DNA of 64,000 nt from SAR92 clade bacterium H455 (GCA_024802545.1 CP103416.1:2108001-2172000); one strand, 5' to 3'; counted from the stretch's first letter, positions 44,201-52,846 are shown. The notes: generated by a model not told the origin, from the letters alone. Numbers and translations: made by a program.

Positions 44201-44808
44201 TTCTGCCTAACCCTGACTGTGGCTCAGCACAAACCAATTGCGGTGGAAGCAGCCCGCTTATGCCGGAAGAGAACTTAGACAACCTCGTATTGTATATTTC
44301 TGCTCTGGGTGTGCGTCCTCAGCGGGTCTGGAACGAGGGCGTTGAAAACCAGGAAGTGCTTCAGGGTAGAAAGCACTTTAGAGATATTGGCTGCGTGGAC
44401 TGTCACACGGAATCCTTCCAGACCAGTGAGTTCCATCCATTGGCCGAAGTGCGTGACCAAACCATTCACCCCTATAGCGATATGTTGCTGCATTATATGG
44501 GTGAAGGACTCGCCGACAATCTGGGTGACGGGCTGGCCAGTGGTGGCGAGTGGCGAACTACACCATTGTGGGGTCTCGGCTTGTCCGCCTGTGTCACAGG
44601 CGGTATTACTAATCCGACCGGCAGGGAAGGTGGAGAAATTTGTACACCTGATCACGCCTACCTACACGATGGTCGAGCGCGCTCTATCGAAGAGGCCATT
44701 TTATGGCACGGTATTGAAGGCTCTGAAGGGAAAATGTCGACTGATGCATACAAGGCCTTGCCAGAGCAACATCAGCAGTCGCTATTGCGCTTCCTAGAAT
44801 CCTTATAA
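41236..44808 (+). CDS. Multi-domain lipoprotein with di-heme oxidoreductase domain
   Basis: 1190 residues. Order: lipoprotein signal with lipobox LIAC and GGSGSG; Pro/Ala linker; a beta-rich module with NNLGEFQYADGEIVTFSIGD (about 55-200); four copies of EGTADGGN at about 218-249; a CBM6-like module from QMEDYTAF to NWIKF (about 275-405); a thrombospondin type 3 calcium motif DVDSDGDGVSDTDDLC; a COG4315-like secreted repeat (LYVFDNDAGTPGGSACNNGCATSWPP, in shorter units); then from about residue 800 a DUF1111-type di-heme domain with CTGCH and CVDCH and conserved DGRARS near the end. It would be an outer-membrane-attached redox enzyme that binds a polysaccharide. Substrate unknown. Confidence 0.88.
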   Translation: MKANCLRLLLPLICTGLIACGGSGSGPSSSPAPAPAPNPSENTGGDTVVDLQTGVLMDDVVSGVTYVTATQNGETNNLGEFQYADGEIVTFSIGDIVLGAVEGAAIVTPVQLTGSLSPTDPAALNQLVFLQSIDENSNPDDGIVISEAARNLAVDVILNFTSTTFAADVAAVVTQITGGANGLVSEGDALAHFFETYEELGGSVTLGFDFPNPQTDTEGTADGGNEGTADGGNEGTADGGNEGTADGGNEGTTGADTGDTAAVDTGAVPTALVVQMEDYTAFSDLDSGNTGNAYRSDDVDIEATSDAGGGFNVGWTTAGEWLEYEVTLSPGLYKVTARVASQVSTGSFNLLLDGETIGSLSVSSTGGWQTFVTQTVGSIEVGPGAARTLRLNVTGNDFNINWIKFTPDVDSDGDGVSDTDDLCSNTAEGAVIDTLGCEFVQVKTEVSSANERLVGGPDSLTPGHTLYVFDNDAGTPGGSACNNGCATSWPPVLVEDAEASGVSGLSTIERDDGSRQAAHNGRPLYFYAGDSSVDDTNGEGIGGVWWLVPHGVLGEVRVLYDQLTVRQPDTQSETDVALITRFSDRPRTRHAREDEFQSYDHYIKFYFEDRSSNIEIVDYVAKGGDSIEMNVRTIFPLDPIQAENRWWYQGITTVAQYASNGVMNYQGFDGTYYHYQKTSSENTRLGRPIQLGDRLEFEVSQFSAPGIPRGQANYYGTTFLYIVGEGIVPWYAEAAGSTYREDSQKIPEEFWLGGHTTLHHQYTDEPNDNFLQMATNLGYDNGQKFLLGRRVHHSSVIDGSHDEDPANGVLETNAGLSGTRYINQRCTGCHERNGAAGVADNGVALDRWVFKVGDADGAPDPLIGSVLQPSGSAGEGDVSIASWTDRADSLRTPNYEFSNGAPARFSARIAPRLVGLGLLEAIPETAILALEDADDADGDGISGRANRVIDPENGELTRLGRFGWKASTLSVRHQVAAALNTDMGVRTSVLPNPDCGSAQTNCGGSSPLMPEENLDNLVLYISALGVRPQRVWNEGVENQEVLQGRKHFRDIGCVDCHTESFQTSEFHPLAEVRDQTIHPYSDMLLHYMGEGLADNLGDGLASGGEWRTTPLWGLGLSACVTGGITNPTGREGGEICTPDHAYLHDGRARSIEEAILWHGIEGSEGKMSTDAYKALPEQHQQSLLRFLESL
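41887..41982 (+). repeat. 24-bp in-frame tandem repeat (EGTADGGN x 4)
   Basis: Four nearly identical 24-base units encode a Gly/Asp/Asn-rich linker between domains of the di-heme lipoprotein; a fifth degenerate unit follows (EGTTGAD). Likely to vary in copy number between strains. Confidence 0.92.
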
Positions 44809-44837
44809 GCGTCAATTAAACAGTTTTCGAACACTTG

Positions 44838-44865
44838 GCCCCGACTAGGATCGGGGCTTTTTTTT
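44838..44865 (+). terminator. Rho-independent terminator
   Basis: gccccga-ctagga-tcggggc stem with seven pairs followed by eight T, 29 bases past the stop of the di-heme lipoprotein gene. Confidence 0.92.
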
Positions 44866-45039
44866 GTATTAAATATCGCCTGACAGACAGGATGGTGCGA
44901 AATGGCAATGGTGGAACTTGAAGTGCAAGCGGCGTGGTGCAAAATGGTAACGGTCTGATTCGAGCTGGCAATAGTGCGGTTCAGGGGACATATTCTGTCT
45001 ATTCAAACATTTCAAAAAAAGCCAGCCCGCACTAAAGTT

Positions 45040-46317
45040 CTAAACAGAACGCTTAGCCAAGCCATTCATAAACAATTGAAAATACGCCGCCGACAACGCC
45101 TGACTATCCACATCCGCAACCTTATTTACCAAATCCGGACTCGCCTCAACAGCGCCAGACAACATATATTGCGCCACAGTGGAATCCGTATCCCGCAGCG
45201 TCTTATCCTCAAGTCCCTGACGAATATAAGCGCCCAACTGCTCACTATTAGCACTGGTCGCTTTTAAAATTTCTTTACGATGTTGCTGATCGAGAGATGG
45301 CAGAGCCCGATAGCGAATCAACGGCCCGTCCTCAGAAAACTGCACATTAAATAAATAGCGCAGTGCCAACTCGAGCTTTTCTACCCCACTGCCCTGAACG
45401 CTCCCGGCCTTGTCCAAGAGCAATCGTTCAACATCTAAAGTTCGATTAAAGCACTGATAGAGCAGCTCCTCTTTATTTTTAATATGGTAATAAAAAGCCC
45501 CTTTGGTCACTTCCAAAGAGCTGGCGATTTCATCCAGGGATGTGCCCTTGTAACCCTTTTGGTTAAAGAAGATCGATCCCACACGATAGAACGCCTCGCG
45601 CTTCATCCGGTTCTGAACATCACGATCAAAACTGTCCAACACTAGATGACTTAAATCGGGAAAATCAATTTCGGCGAACCGGTGACGCTCTGCGGCGAGA
45701 CCATTGAGCAGAACGTCCAACACCGCATCAATTACTGGCTGCGGATTGGCTGCATGAGTGCGATTGAGCCACACTGGAAACCACTGAATAATCGAAAAAA
45801 TGGCCGAACTAACAACCGCTGAATCCTGCTTTTCAATCACACCCTGAGCCATGCCTTGGTCAACCATATCGCAGCACAGCCGAAAGATTTCGTCCCAGCG
45901 CTGAGCTATGTCCTCAGCATGGTCTGTATTTAGGGAAGTGACTTCGGCAAGCATGGCAAAGTGTGGCGCCTTGCGGTTAAGCGTGTCGACATACTGATTG
46001 AAGTGTCCGCGTACCATAGCAACAATTTTTTCGACGCCATTGGCATTCAAACTGTTAGCTTGACGAGCTTTCTCCAGCCACATATCGCAACTTGAGACAT
46101 AGCATTGATAGACCAGATCTTCTTTGGTTTTGACGTAGTAATAAACACAGGTTTTAGTCAGATTCAGACTGCCAGCTATATCAACAAGCGTTGTCGCTCG
46201 GGAACCCTGCCAGTTAAACAGCTGCGCGGCTTCAGACAGAATCGACTGAAACTTAAGCTGGTGCTGGCGGCCTTTGGAGAAAGGCGAGGCTATTTTATTG
46301 TCGACAAGTGAATTCAT
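45040..46317 (-). CDS. Regulator with two fused TetR units
   Basis: 425 residues holding two complete TetR-family units in one chain. First DNA-binding part: LSEAAQLFNWQGSRATTLVD then LNLTKTCVYYYVKTKEDLV (about 28-70). Second: AFYRVGSIFFNQKGYKGTSL then LEVTKGAFYYHIKNKEELL (about 235-280). Each is followed by a helical effector-type region of about 150 residues. The chain would behave as a covalent dimer. Targets are unknown: neighbours are the di-heme lipoprotein gene (converging) and a TSUP permease. No frame disruption is seen between the halves. Confidence 0.9.
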   Translation of the reverse strand: MNSLVDNKIASPFSKGRQHQLKFQSILSEAAQLFNWQGSRATTLVDIAGSLNLTKTCVYYYVKTKEDLVYQCYVSSCDMWLEKARQANSLNANGVEKIVAMVRGHFNQYVDTLNRKAPHFAMLAEVTSLNTDHAEDIAQRWDEIFRLCCDMVDQGMAQGVIEKQDSAVVSSAIFSIIQWFPVWLNRTHAANPQPVIDAVLDVLLNGLAAERHRFAEIDFPDLSHLVLDSFDRDVQNRMKREAFYRVGSIFFNQKGYKGTSLDEIASSLEVTKGAFYYHIKNKEELLYQCFNRTLDVERLLLDKAGSVQGSGVEKLELALRYLFNVQFSEDGPLIRYRALPSLDQQHRKEILKATSANSEQLGAYIRQGLEDKTLRDTDSTVAQYMLSGAVEASPDLVNKVADVDSQALSAAYFQLFMNGLAKRSV

Positions 46318-46364
46318 CAGATTCCAGATAATCTTTCTGCTGAGCTATCTATACTAAGAGATCT

Positions 46365-46510
46365 CTCACATTCGTTCGAGATGACAGGGTATCTTTATGT
46401 CACCCTGACAGAGCCTTCTAATCTGTCATCCCGACAGAGCCTTCTAATCTGTCATCCCGACAGAGCCTTCTAATCTGTCATCCCGACAGAGCGAAGCGAC
46501 GAGGGATCTC
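46365..46510. repeat. REP-like element with 26-bp tandem repeats
   Basis: The motif gagcgaagcgacgagggatctc and its inverse flank a run of 26-base units (starting gacagagcct) at 46407, 46433, 46459 and a partial unit at 46485. The rest of the gap 46318-46609 holds no gene. Confidence 0.85.
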
Positions 46511-46609
46511 ATACTAAGCCAAGGTAAATAATTATACTTTGCAGAAGAATAACATACTCAACTACTAGTTCCACATCAAATCAGAATCTAGTCGAGCTTA
46601 CAGGAAAGC

Positions 46610-47368
46610 CTAAAACGCGCTGAAGATCATCTTGCCCGCGGCAATAATCAGCACGCCCGCAAGTAATTTACGCAAGACATTGGAACTGGCGCGATGCGAT
46701 GCCAGCTCGGCCCCAAGCAGGCAGCCAGCAAAAGCAGCAAGCATTAACCAGCCGGTACCCAGAGGCCAGGGTTGCGCACTGACAACATAACCCGCCAGCC
46801 CAGCAATAGAATTAAGCAGAATAAAACCGGCAGCCACTGCGGTACTTTGGCGCACCGTACACCAGCCAAAAATCAATAATATGGGGCTTAAAAACACCCC
46901 GCCGCCAATTCCCGTCAAGCCAGCAGAGAAGCCTAATAGCAGTCCCACAGCCAACACTAGCCAGAGAGCTGGCAGCTGAATTTGCTGATTGGCTTTACTG
47001 TTTACCAACATGCGTACTGCGGCCAAGCCCAGTAGCACGCCCACCAGCAGTCGGTAACTGAGCACATCTATCACCCACAGCCCACCGACAAAAGCAGCAG
47101 GTGTGGACGCCATCACCAGCGGCCAGAACAGCTTGTGAGGCATGAGTTTGTAGGGTTGAAAGCGATACAGCAGCCAGCAGGTGACCACTATATTCATCAC
47201 CAGCGCAGCGGGACGCATTTCTTGAGGGGCCAGCCCCCATAGTGCCATAGCGGCTAGATAACCAGAGGCACCACCATGACCCACTGAGGAATAGAGCACC
47301 GCCATCAAGGCGATAGCGGCGAGTAACCAGCAGGAGTATTCAAAGACAAAAAGTGATTCTAAACTCAT
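46610..47368 (-). CDS. TSUP (TauE/SafE) family transporter
   Basis: 252 residues with about eight membrane segments. The first repeat has VLYSSVGHGGASGYLAAMAL, the second LTGIGGGVFLSPILLIFGW, both TSUP signatures. It starts five bases after moaA on the same strand, as the last gene of the molybdenum cofactor cluster. An anion such as sulfite or a sulfur compound is a possible substrate; direct molybdate transport is not known for the family. Confidence 0.87.
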   Translation of the reverse strand: MSLESLFVFEYSCWLLAAIALMAVLYSSVGHGGASGYLAAMALWGLAPQEMRPAALVMNIVVTCWLLYRFQPYKLMPHKLFWPLVMASTPAAFVGGLWVIDVLSYRLLVGVLLGLAAVRMLVNSKANQQIQLPALWLVLAVGLLLGFSAGLTGIGGGVFLSPILLIFGWCTVRQSTAVAAGFILLNSIAGLAGYVVSAQPWPLGTGWLMLAAFAGCLLGAELASHRASSNVLRKLLAGVLIIAAGKMIFSAF

Positions 47369-47373
47369 GGACC

Positions 47374-48384
47374 TCAGCCGCCGGTCATATTCATAAAGCG
47401 CACTATATCCACCTGTTCTGGGTCGAAGTGATGACGCTCTGGCTTGCGGCCAATGGCCTCAACAATTTTACTTTTTAACAGTTCAGCGTCGCCGGGATGG
47501 CTGCGTAAAATCTCTCGCAGATCCAAACTATCTTGGTTACCCAGACAGAGCAATAGGCGCCCCTCCGCCGTCATACGCACGCGGTTGCAAGACTCACAGA
47601 AGTTATTCGACATGGGTGAGATAAAACCAATCTTGCTATGGCTGTTGGCCACTTGCATATAACGAGACGGGCCACCAGTGGTTGCAGCGCTATCCACCAT
47701 GGTGAATTCAGCGGCTAACTGGTCGCGAACCTGAGCGCTGGTAATCTGGGTATTAACCCTTTTATGCGAGGATATCTCTCCCAGAGGCATCTCCTCAATA
47801 AAGGAAATATCCATGCCGTTATCCACTGCAAAGCTCGCAAGATCAACTACCTCGTCGTCATTGAAGCCAGCCAGAATAACCGCATTGAGTTTAATCTTGC
47901 CAAAGCCCACAGCATTGGCGGCGTGAATGCCGTCCAATACCTGACTGAGATCCCCCACCCGAGTCAGTTCTTTAAAGCGCTCGGCCTTGAGACTATCGAT
48001 ACTGATATTTAATCTTGAAATGCCGGCGTCTTTCAATGGCTGCGCCATGGTCGGCAGCAGCAGTCCATTGGTGGTCATAGTCAGCTCATCTAAACCGGGC
48101 AAGGCTGACAGAGAACCGACTAACTTAAGAATATCGCGGCGAATAAGTGGCTCGCCACCAGTAAGGCGAATCTTGCGAATACCCAACTCCACGAAGGCTG
48201 TTGCCGTATCGCGGAGTTCTTCCAGGGAGAGAATCTGCTGCTTGGGCAAAAAGGTCATCTCTTCGGCCATGCAATAAGTGCAACGCAGATTACAGCGATC
48301 GGTCACCGACAGCCGCAGGTAGTCTACCGAGCGACCGAAGGGATCAATTAACGACGTTGGCTGAGTCAAAGCATTGTCTTCCAT
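47374..48384 (-). CDS. moaA: GTP 3',8-cyclase (molybdopterin synthesis)
   Basis: 336 residues. Radical SAM motif CNLRCTYC (residues 32-39), followed by MAEEM and RLTGGEPLIRRD; the second Fe-S site is in NFCESCNRVRMTAEGRLLLC. The C-terminus ends in the conserved GG needed for catalysis. It converts GTP to 3',8-cyclo-GTP, the first step of Moco synthesis, with MoaC (at 52,373). It follows moeA by 26 bases. Confidence 0.97.
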   Translation of the reverse strand: MEDNALTQPTSLIDPFGRSVDYLRLSVTDRCNLRCTYCMAEEMTFLPKQQILSLEELRDTATAFVELGIRKIRLTGGEPLIRRDILKLVGSLSALPGLDELTMTTNGLLLPTMAQPLKDAGISRLNISIDSLKAERFKELTRVGDLSQVLDGIHAANAVGFGKIKLNAVILAGFNDDEVVDLASFAVDNGMDISFIEEMPLGEISSHKRVNTQITSAQVRDQLAAEFTMVDSAATTGGPSRYMQVANSHSKIGFISPMSNNFCESCNRVRMTAEGRLLLCLGNQDSLDLREILRSHPGDAELLKSKIVEAIGRKPERHHFDPEQVDIVRFMNMTGG

Positions 48385-48410
48385 GAGAGTGAGGATGAGA
48401 ATGAAACGGT

Positions 48411-49589
48411 CTACAGCCCGTAGGGTAGCACATCCACTAGATCCCCCACTTCAATAGACTGACCCTTGGCTTGTCTAACAAAGACATCTCCCCAACAAGC
48501 AGAGGCCAGTACGCCGCTGCTCTGATTGGGGTAGATTTCAACAGTGCCATCCTGCAGCCGCGCGCGCAGATAGACCTCGCGGCCCTCCCCGGTCTTGGCA
48601 AACTGGGCCCGGGCTTTTAAGAACCTTGGTGCTATCTCGGCCAAGCCCTGACTGGCGAGTAAAAACGGCCGCGCTAGAATCACAAAGGTGACAAACACCG
48701 ACGCTGGATTGCCGGGCAGGCCGATAAAGGGCTTATTGTTCACTTGACCAAAGGCCAAGGGCTTGCCCGGCTTGATCGCGACTTTCCAGAAATTGAGCTC
48801 CCCGGCTTTGACCACGGCGTCTTTGACATAGTCTTCTTCACCAACGGATACCCCGCCCGCACTGATAATAATATCGCCCATCTCAGCGGCTTTGATTAGC
48901 ACCGCGTCAGTGGCTTCGGAGCTGTCTGCCACTGTGCCTAAATCCACGGGGACCATGCCCAAGGATCGAATCAAACCGATTAGGGTGGCGCGGTTGGAGT
49001 TGTAGATCTGTCCCGGATTCAGCGGAATGCCCGGCTCTATAAGCTCATCACCGGTGGAAAAAATCGCCACGCGCAATGGTTTAAATACCTCGACCACAGC
49101 AATACCAATGGATGATAGCAGCCCCATTTCCTGAGCACGGATTTTGCTGCCCGCAGTCAAAATAATCTGCCCCGCCTGAATATCCTGACCTCTCGGCCTG
49201 ACATTGCCCTGCGCCTTTAGCGCAGCATCGATTTCAACTATTCCATTTTTCTCAGTGCAGTTTTCCTGCATGGCAACTGTATCTGCCCCAGGGGGAATCT
49301 CGGCACCGGTAAAGATTCGCGCCACCGTATTGGGAGCCAGCGACTCTGGTGCGGTGCCTGCAGCAATACGTTGACTGAGAGGCAACTTGAACTGGTTTGC
49401 AGCGGCCTCGGCATAACAGAAGGCGTAACCATCCATCGCGCTATTGTCCGCCGGAGGTACATCTATCGCTGCGCAGATATCCGCCGCAAGAATGCGCCCA
49501 AGGCTATCCAATACCGACAGGGATTCGATTGCCGTTGCTGGTTTAGCGCTGGCAACAAGTTGCTTAATAGCCTCAGAGACGCTGAGCAT
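48411..49589 (-). CDS. moeA: Molybdopterin molybdotransferase
   Basis: 392 residues. The N-terminal domain includes VPPADNSAMDGYAF; the MPT-binding core has IFSTGDELIEPG and GGVSVGEEDYVKD; the C-terminal domain holds GLPGNPASVFVTF. It inserts molybdate into adenylated molybdopterin. Its start overlaps the moaB stop by one base, indicating coupling. Confidence 0.96.
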   Translation of the reverse strand: MLSVSEAIKQLVASAKPATAIESLSVLDSLGRILAADICAAIDVPPADNSAMDGYAFCYAEAAANQFKLPLSQRIAAGTAPESLAPNTVARIFTGAEIPPGADTVAMQENCTEKNGIVEIDAALKAQGNVRPRGQDIQAGQIILTAGSKIRAQEMGLLSSIGIAVVEVFKPLRVAIFSTGDELIEPGIPLNPGQIYNSNRATLIGLIRSLGMVPVDLGTVADSSEATDAVLIKAAEMGDIIISAGGVSVGEEDYVKDAVVKAGELNFWKVAIKPGKPLAFGQVNNKPFIGLPGNPASVFVTFVILARPFLLASQGLAEIAPRFLKARAQFAKTGEGREVYLRARLQDGTVEIYPNQSSGVLASACWGDVFVRQAKGQSIEVGDLVDVLPYGL

Positions 49590-50113
49590 TACACTGACTT
49601 CTTACGCACATGCTGAACAAAGTTACAGGGCTGGAAGGTGCTGTCCAGCTGCTGCTTAATAATGCCATTCCAGCCGGTTTTGCAGGCGCCGGTGGATCCC
49701 GGCACACAGAAAATAGCGGTGTTGTTCGACAGCCCCGCCAGACAGCGGGACTGCACTGTAGAAGTACCAATTTCATCGTAGGAGAGCTGACGGAACAGCT
49801 CGCCAAAGCCTTCGATATGTTTATCGAACAGCGGAGACAGCGCCTCAGGGGTGCTATCGCGGCCGGTAAAGCCGGTACCACCTGTGGTGATGATCACTTC
49901 CACTTCAGGGTCGGCGATCCAAGTGGAGACCACGGCGCGCATTTGATAGATATCGTCGATAACCAGCTTGCGATCGGCGAGGTGGTGGCCCTCTTGCTCA
50001 AGGGCTTGTTGCAAAAACGAACCGCTGGTGTCGGTTTCCAGACTGCGGGTGTCGGACACCGTGAGAATGGCGATTTTAACAAAACGTCTTGGGGCTGATG
50101 CATCGTGAGCCAC
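49589..50113 (-). CDS. moaB: Molybdenum cofactor biosynthesis protein B
   Basis: 174 residues. The [17 protein letters not shown] start and the [16 protein letters not shown] loop identify MoaB rather than Mog[21 protein letters not shown] follows. It binds MPT and in some bacteria adenylates it before MoeA acts; no mogA is seen nearby, so it may supply that activity here. The gap upstream contains a REP-like element. Confidence 0.93.
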   Translation of the reverse strand: MAHDASAPRRFVKIAILTVSDTRSLETDTSGSFLQQALEQEGHHLADRKLVIDDIYQMRAVVSTWIADPEVEVIITTGGTGFTGRDSTPEALSPLFDKHIEGFGELFRQLSYDEIGTSTVQSRCLAGLSNNTAIFCVPGSTGACKTGWNGIIKQQLDSTFQPCNFVQHVRKKSV

Positions 50114-50164
50114 GTTTATTACTCCTGTTGTTAATATTTAACCTGTTAGTCTGAGTACTTTACC

Positions 50165-50275
50165 TTGTCATCCTGAGCGGAGCCGAAGGATCTCATGCCG
50201 TACGCTGCGTTTTTATCAGGTGCCAGACCCTAGGAGATCCCTCGTCGCTGCGTTCTGTCGGCATGACAGGAATGA
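50165..50275. repeat. REP-like element between moaB and moeB
   Basis: gtcatcctgagcggagccgaaggatctc and, inverted, gagatccctcgtcgctgcg...tgtcggcatgac flank a short spacer. The best-formed two-armed copy of the family. Confidence 0.82.
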
Positions 50276-50287
50276 CAACAGTGCTGA

Positions 50288-51037
50288 TCACCCAGCCTCG
50301 CCACAAATGCCACAACTATCCTTCGCACTAGCCAGCAAAGCCAACCAACGCCCAGCCTTGCCATCATAGCGCTGCATCTCTCCATGCTGCTGAAAAAACC
50401 CCAGCACCATTCTTATCACTGTGGTCGCCTGTAAACTTCCCATAGCGCCCAAAACCGGACCCACAACCCCAGAATTAGAGCAATTCTGCATCGGCTCTGG
50501 ACTTTCCTTGTCAATAATACAGTTGAGGCACAAACGAGCATGAGCGGCAAAATCAAACGCCACCAACTGTCCTTCCCAACCCAGCGCCGAGGCACTGACA
50601 AAACCAATCTTATTCCTGTGACAGGCACTATTGATCAACTGACGAGCCGCCAAGTTATCAGTACAGTCGACAACAATATCCTGGTCGCCGATTAATTCAT
50701 CGGTTATCTCAGCCGCATAACCAATGACATTGATATGGGGATTCAAGGCACGCAACTCACGCTCAGCACATTCAGCCTTGTACCGATCACAGTCAGCCTC
50801 CCGATAGAGAATTTGCCGCTGCAAATTACTCAGCTCAACCATATCCGGATCGCACAGTGATAAATGTCCAACCCCAGCCGCAGCCAGATACAAGGCAACC
50901 GGGCAACCCAATCCGCCAAGTCCCACAATCAATACCCGAGCCTGAGAAAGTTTCTGCTGCCCAGCCTCGCCAATATCGTCCATCAGCAGGTGACGGCTAT
51001 AGCGCATAAATTGCTCATGACTGAGTTCAGTGCTCAC
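50288..51037 (-). CDS. moeB: Molybdopterin-synthase adenylyltransferase
   Basis: 249 residues. ThiF/MoeB family: nucleotide loop VLIVGLGGLGCPVALYL, SNLQRQILYREAD, and two zinc Cys pairs (CLNC and CGIC). It activates the C-terminal Gly of MoaD by adenylation. Substrate could also be ThiS, but the neighbours argue for MoaD. Its start overlaps the mobA stop by four bases. Confidence 0.92.
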   Translation of the reverse strand: MSTELSHEQFMRYSRHLLMDDIGEAGQQKLSQARVLIVGLGGLGCPVALYLAAAGVGHLSLCDPDMVELSNLQRQILYREADCDRYKAECAERELRALNPHINVIGYAAEITDELIGDQDIVVDCTDNLAARQLINSACHRNKIGFVSASALGWEGQLVAFDFAAHARLCLNCIIDKESPEPMQNCSNSGVVGPVLGAMGSLQATTVIRMVLGFFQQHGEMQRYDGKAGRWLALLASAKDSCGICGEAG

Positions 51038-51627
51038 GCTAACAGTAACTCCGCTTCAGCTAAATCTTCAGGGTTGTTGATGTTAAAAAATGGGTTTAGC
51101 GGTTGCTCTGGCCAGTCGAGATAGACCGTATTTAGCTCGGCTAAAAGAGGCTTAAAGCCACCTAATTTTTTTATTAATAATGTCTCTTCCACAGCTGGCA
51201 GAACCCGTTTATGCCAGAGAGAAAAAGTCGGCTGAGCAAAACCCTGATAGCGCACACAGGCGATATCTGCATCATTTTTCACCATCAACTGATAGAGCTC
51301 AGCGACCAAATTTTTTGGCATAAAAGGCCCGTCACAGGGAACCATCATCAGGTAGCTGGCATCGCTCAGCTGGTCACTTTTCAATGCACTCCAGAGACCG
51401 GTTAGAGGCCCCTGAAAGCCCCCAATTTTATCGGCGATAACCGTTAGAGATTGCTCCCCACAGAGGTCTGGATTGGCATTAATAAACAGCTCGCCCACCT
51501 GGGGTCCGAGCCGATCAATCACAATCTCAAGCAACGTTTTGCCATGCAGAATTGACTTTAGCTTATCACCGCAACCCATTCTTTTTGAACGGCCGCCGGC
51601 GAGTATCAACCCATCAATATCATTCAT
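51034..51627 (-). CDS. mobA: Molybdenum cofactor guanylyltransferase
   Basis: 197 residues from ATG 51627, which overlaps the moaE end by eight bases; longer starts at 51639 or 51699 lie fully inside moaE. GTP-binding loop ILAGGRSKRMGCGDKL and metal Asp region MMVPCDGPFM are clear. It attaches GMP to Mo-MPT to make the bis-MGD cofactor that formate dehydrogenases need. Confidence 0.92.
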   Translation of the reverse strand: MNDIDGLILAGGRSKRMGCGDKLKSILHGKTLLEIVIDRLGPQVGELFINANPDLCGEQSLTVIADKIGGFQGPLTGLWSALKSDQLSDASYLMMVPCDGPFMPKNLVAELYQLMVKNDADIACVRYQGFAQPTFSLWHKRVLPAVEETLLIKKLGGFKPLLAELNTVYLDWPEQPLNPFFNINNPEDLAEAELLLA

Positions 51628-52138
51628 TATCTGAACCATCCCAGCGCGCCGCGGCCTGCTGATCCGAGGCTTTACTTTCGATCCACTGCTGCTCGCCATT
51701 GCGCCTTACCGACTTCCAAAAAGTCGCCTGAGTCTTAAGATAGTCCATCAAAAATTGCGCCGCTTCGAAGGCATCAGCGCGGTGCTGGCTGGCGACGCCA
51801 ACCAGAACAATTTGCTCCTTGGGAGATAGATCCCCGACGCGATGAATCACCGTGGTAGCAATCAAATTCCAGCGCTGATTAGCCTGCTCGACGATGGCTT
51901 CCAGCAGGCTCTCGGTCATGCCTGGGTAATACTGCAAACTCAGCAAGTCTATGGAATGCTTTGCCGAAGGCTGGCCTTGCGAATCGGCTTTCCGATCTTC
52001 CTCAGAGACGAGTTCAAAGTCACGCACCAGACCAGTAAAAGTCACCACCGCACCCACGGCAGAATCGGTCTGGCGAAGCAGTTGATACTCCTCGGCCAGA
52101 TCAAAATCCTGCTCTTGAATACGGATGCGATCAATCAT
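51620..52138 (-). CDS. moaE: Molybdopterin synthase catalytic subunit
   Basis: 172 residues. GAVVTFTGLVRDF is the N-terminal MoaE signature; HRVGDLSPKEQIVLVGVASQHR contains the catalytic Lys, and DYLKTQATFWK the second. A C-terminal extension of about 15 residues overlaps mobA. It transfers sulfur from MoaD to precursor Z. Confidence 0.95.
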   Translation of the reverse strand: MIDRIRIQEQDFDLAEEYQLLRQTDSAVGAVVTFTGLVRDFELVSEEDRKADSQGQPSAKHSIDLLSLQYYPGMTESLLEAIVEQANQRWNLIATTVIHRVGDLSPKEQIVLVGVASQHRADAFEAAQFLMDYLKTQATFWKSVRRNGEQQWIESKASDQQAAARWDGSDNE

Positions 52139-52140
52139 CT

Positions 52141-52380
52141 TCAGCCGCCGGTGACCGGTGGTAAAAACGCCACCTCACTGCCATCAAATAAGGGCTGATC
52201 CCAACCCACAATCATTTTATTAACCGAGACCAACACCTGAGGCTGGTTCAACTCACGGGCCAAATCGGGAAAATCTGTAGCCAATAACTCACGGATCTCA
52301 GCTGGCGTTGACGCCTCTATGGTCGCGGGCACCTGCTTAGCAAAGTCACCGAGGCGACCAAAAAAGAGTACATTAATCAT
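52141..52380 (-). CDS. moaD: Molybdopterin synthase sulfur carrier subunit
   Basis: 79 residues, ubiquitin-like, ending in VTGG, the tail that carries the thiocarboxylate. [15 protein letters not shown] is the usual start. It overlaps the moaC end by eight bases and precedes moaE by two bases. Confidence 0.95.
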   Translation of the reverse strand: MINVLFFGRLGDFAKQVPATIEASTPAEIRELLATDFPDLARELNQPQVLVSVNKMIVGWDQPLFDGSEVAFLPPVTGG

Positions 52381-52846
52381 TGCTAGACCAGTCTCCAGAT
52401 TTTCCGCCAGTCTTCTCTAACAGCTTGGTTTCACGAATCACCATGCCCTTATCCAGACCTTTGCACATATCGTAAACAGTGAGAGCTGCAACCGACGCGG
52501 CGGTCAGGGCTTCCATCTCAACGCCTGTCTTGCCCGTGGTTTTGCACAGCGCAGTGATCACCAGACTCTGGCCCTGTAGCTCAATATCCACGGTAATCTT
52601 CGACAGTGGCAAGGGGTGACACAGGGGAATCAGGTCGCTGCATTTTTTCGCCGCCTGAATACCGGCAATTCTCACCGTGGCAAACAGATCCCCCTTCGGC
52701 AGACTGTTATCAGTGATCGCCGCCACTATAACCGGCGTCAGTTCGACCTGAGACTGAGCAATGGCAGTGCGCGCGGTATCTGCTTTGGCGGACACATCGA
52801 CCATATGGGCTTCGCCATTGGCGTTTAGGTGGGTCAATTGGGACAT
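52373..52846 (-). CDS. moaC: Cyclic pyranopterin monophosphate synthase
   Basis: 157 residues. Start motif [19 protein letters not shown], then [13 protein letters not shown] and [20 protein letters not shown], all MoaC hallmarks. It completes precursor Z from the MoaA product. First gene of the run moaC-moaD-moaE-mobA-moeB. Confidence 0.97.
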   Translation of the reverse strand: MSQLTHLNANGEAHMVDVSAKADTARTAIAQSQVELTPVIVAAITDNSLPKGDLFATVRIAGIQAAKKCSDLIPLCHPLPLSKITVDIELQGQSLVITALCKTTGKTGVEMEALTAASVAALTVYDMCKGLDKGMVIRETKLLEKTGGKSGDWSSND

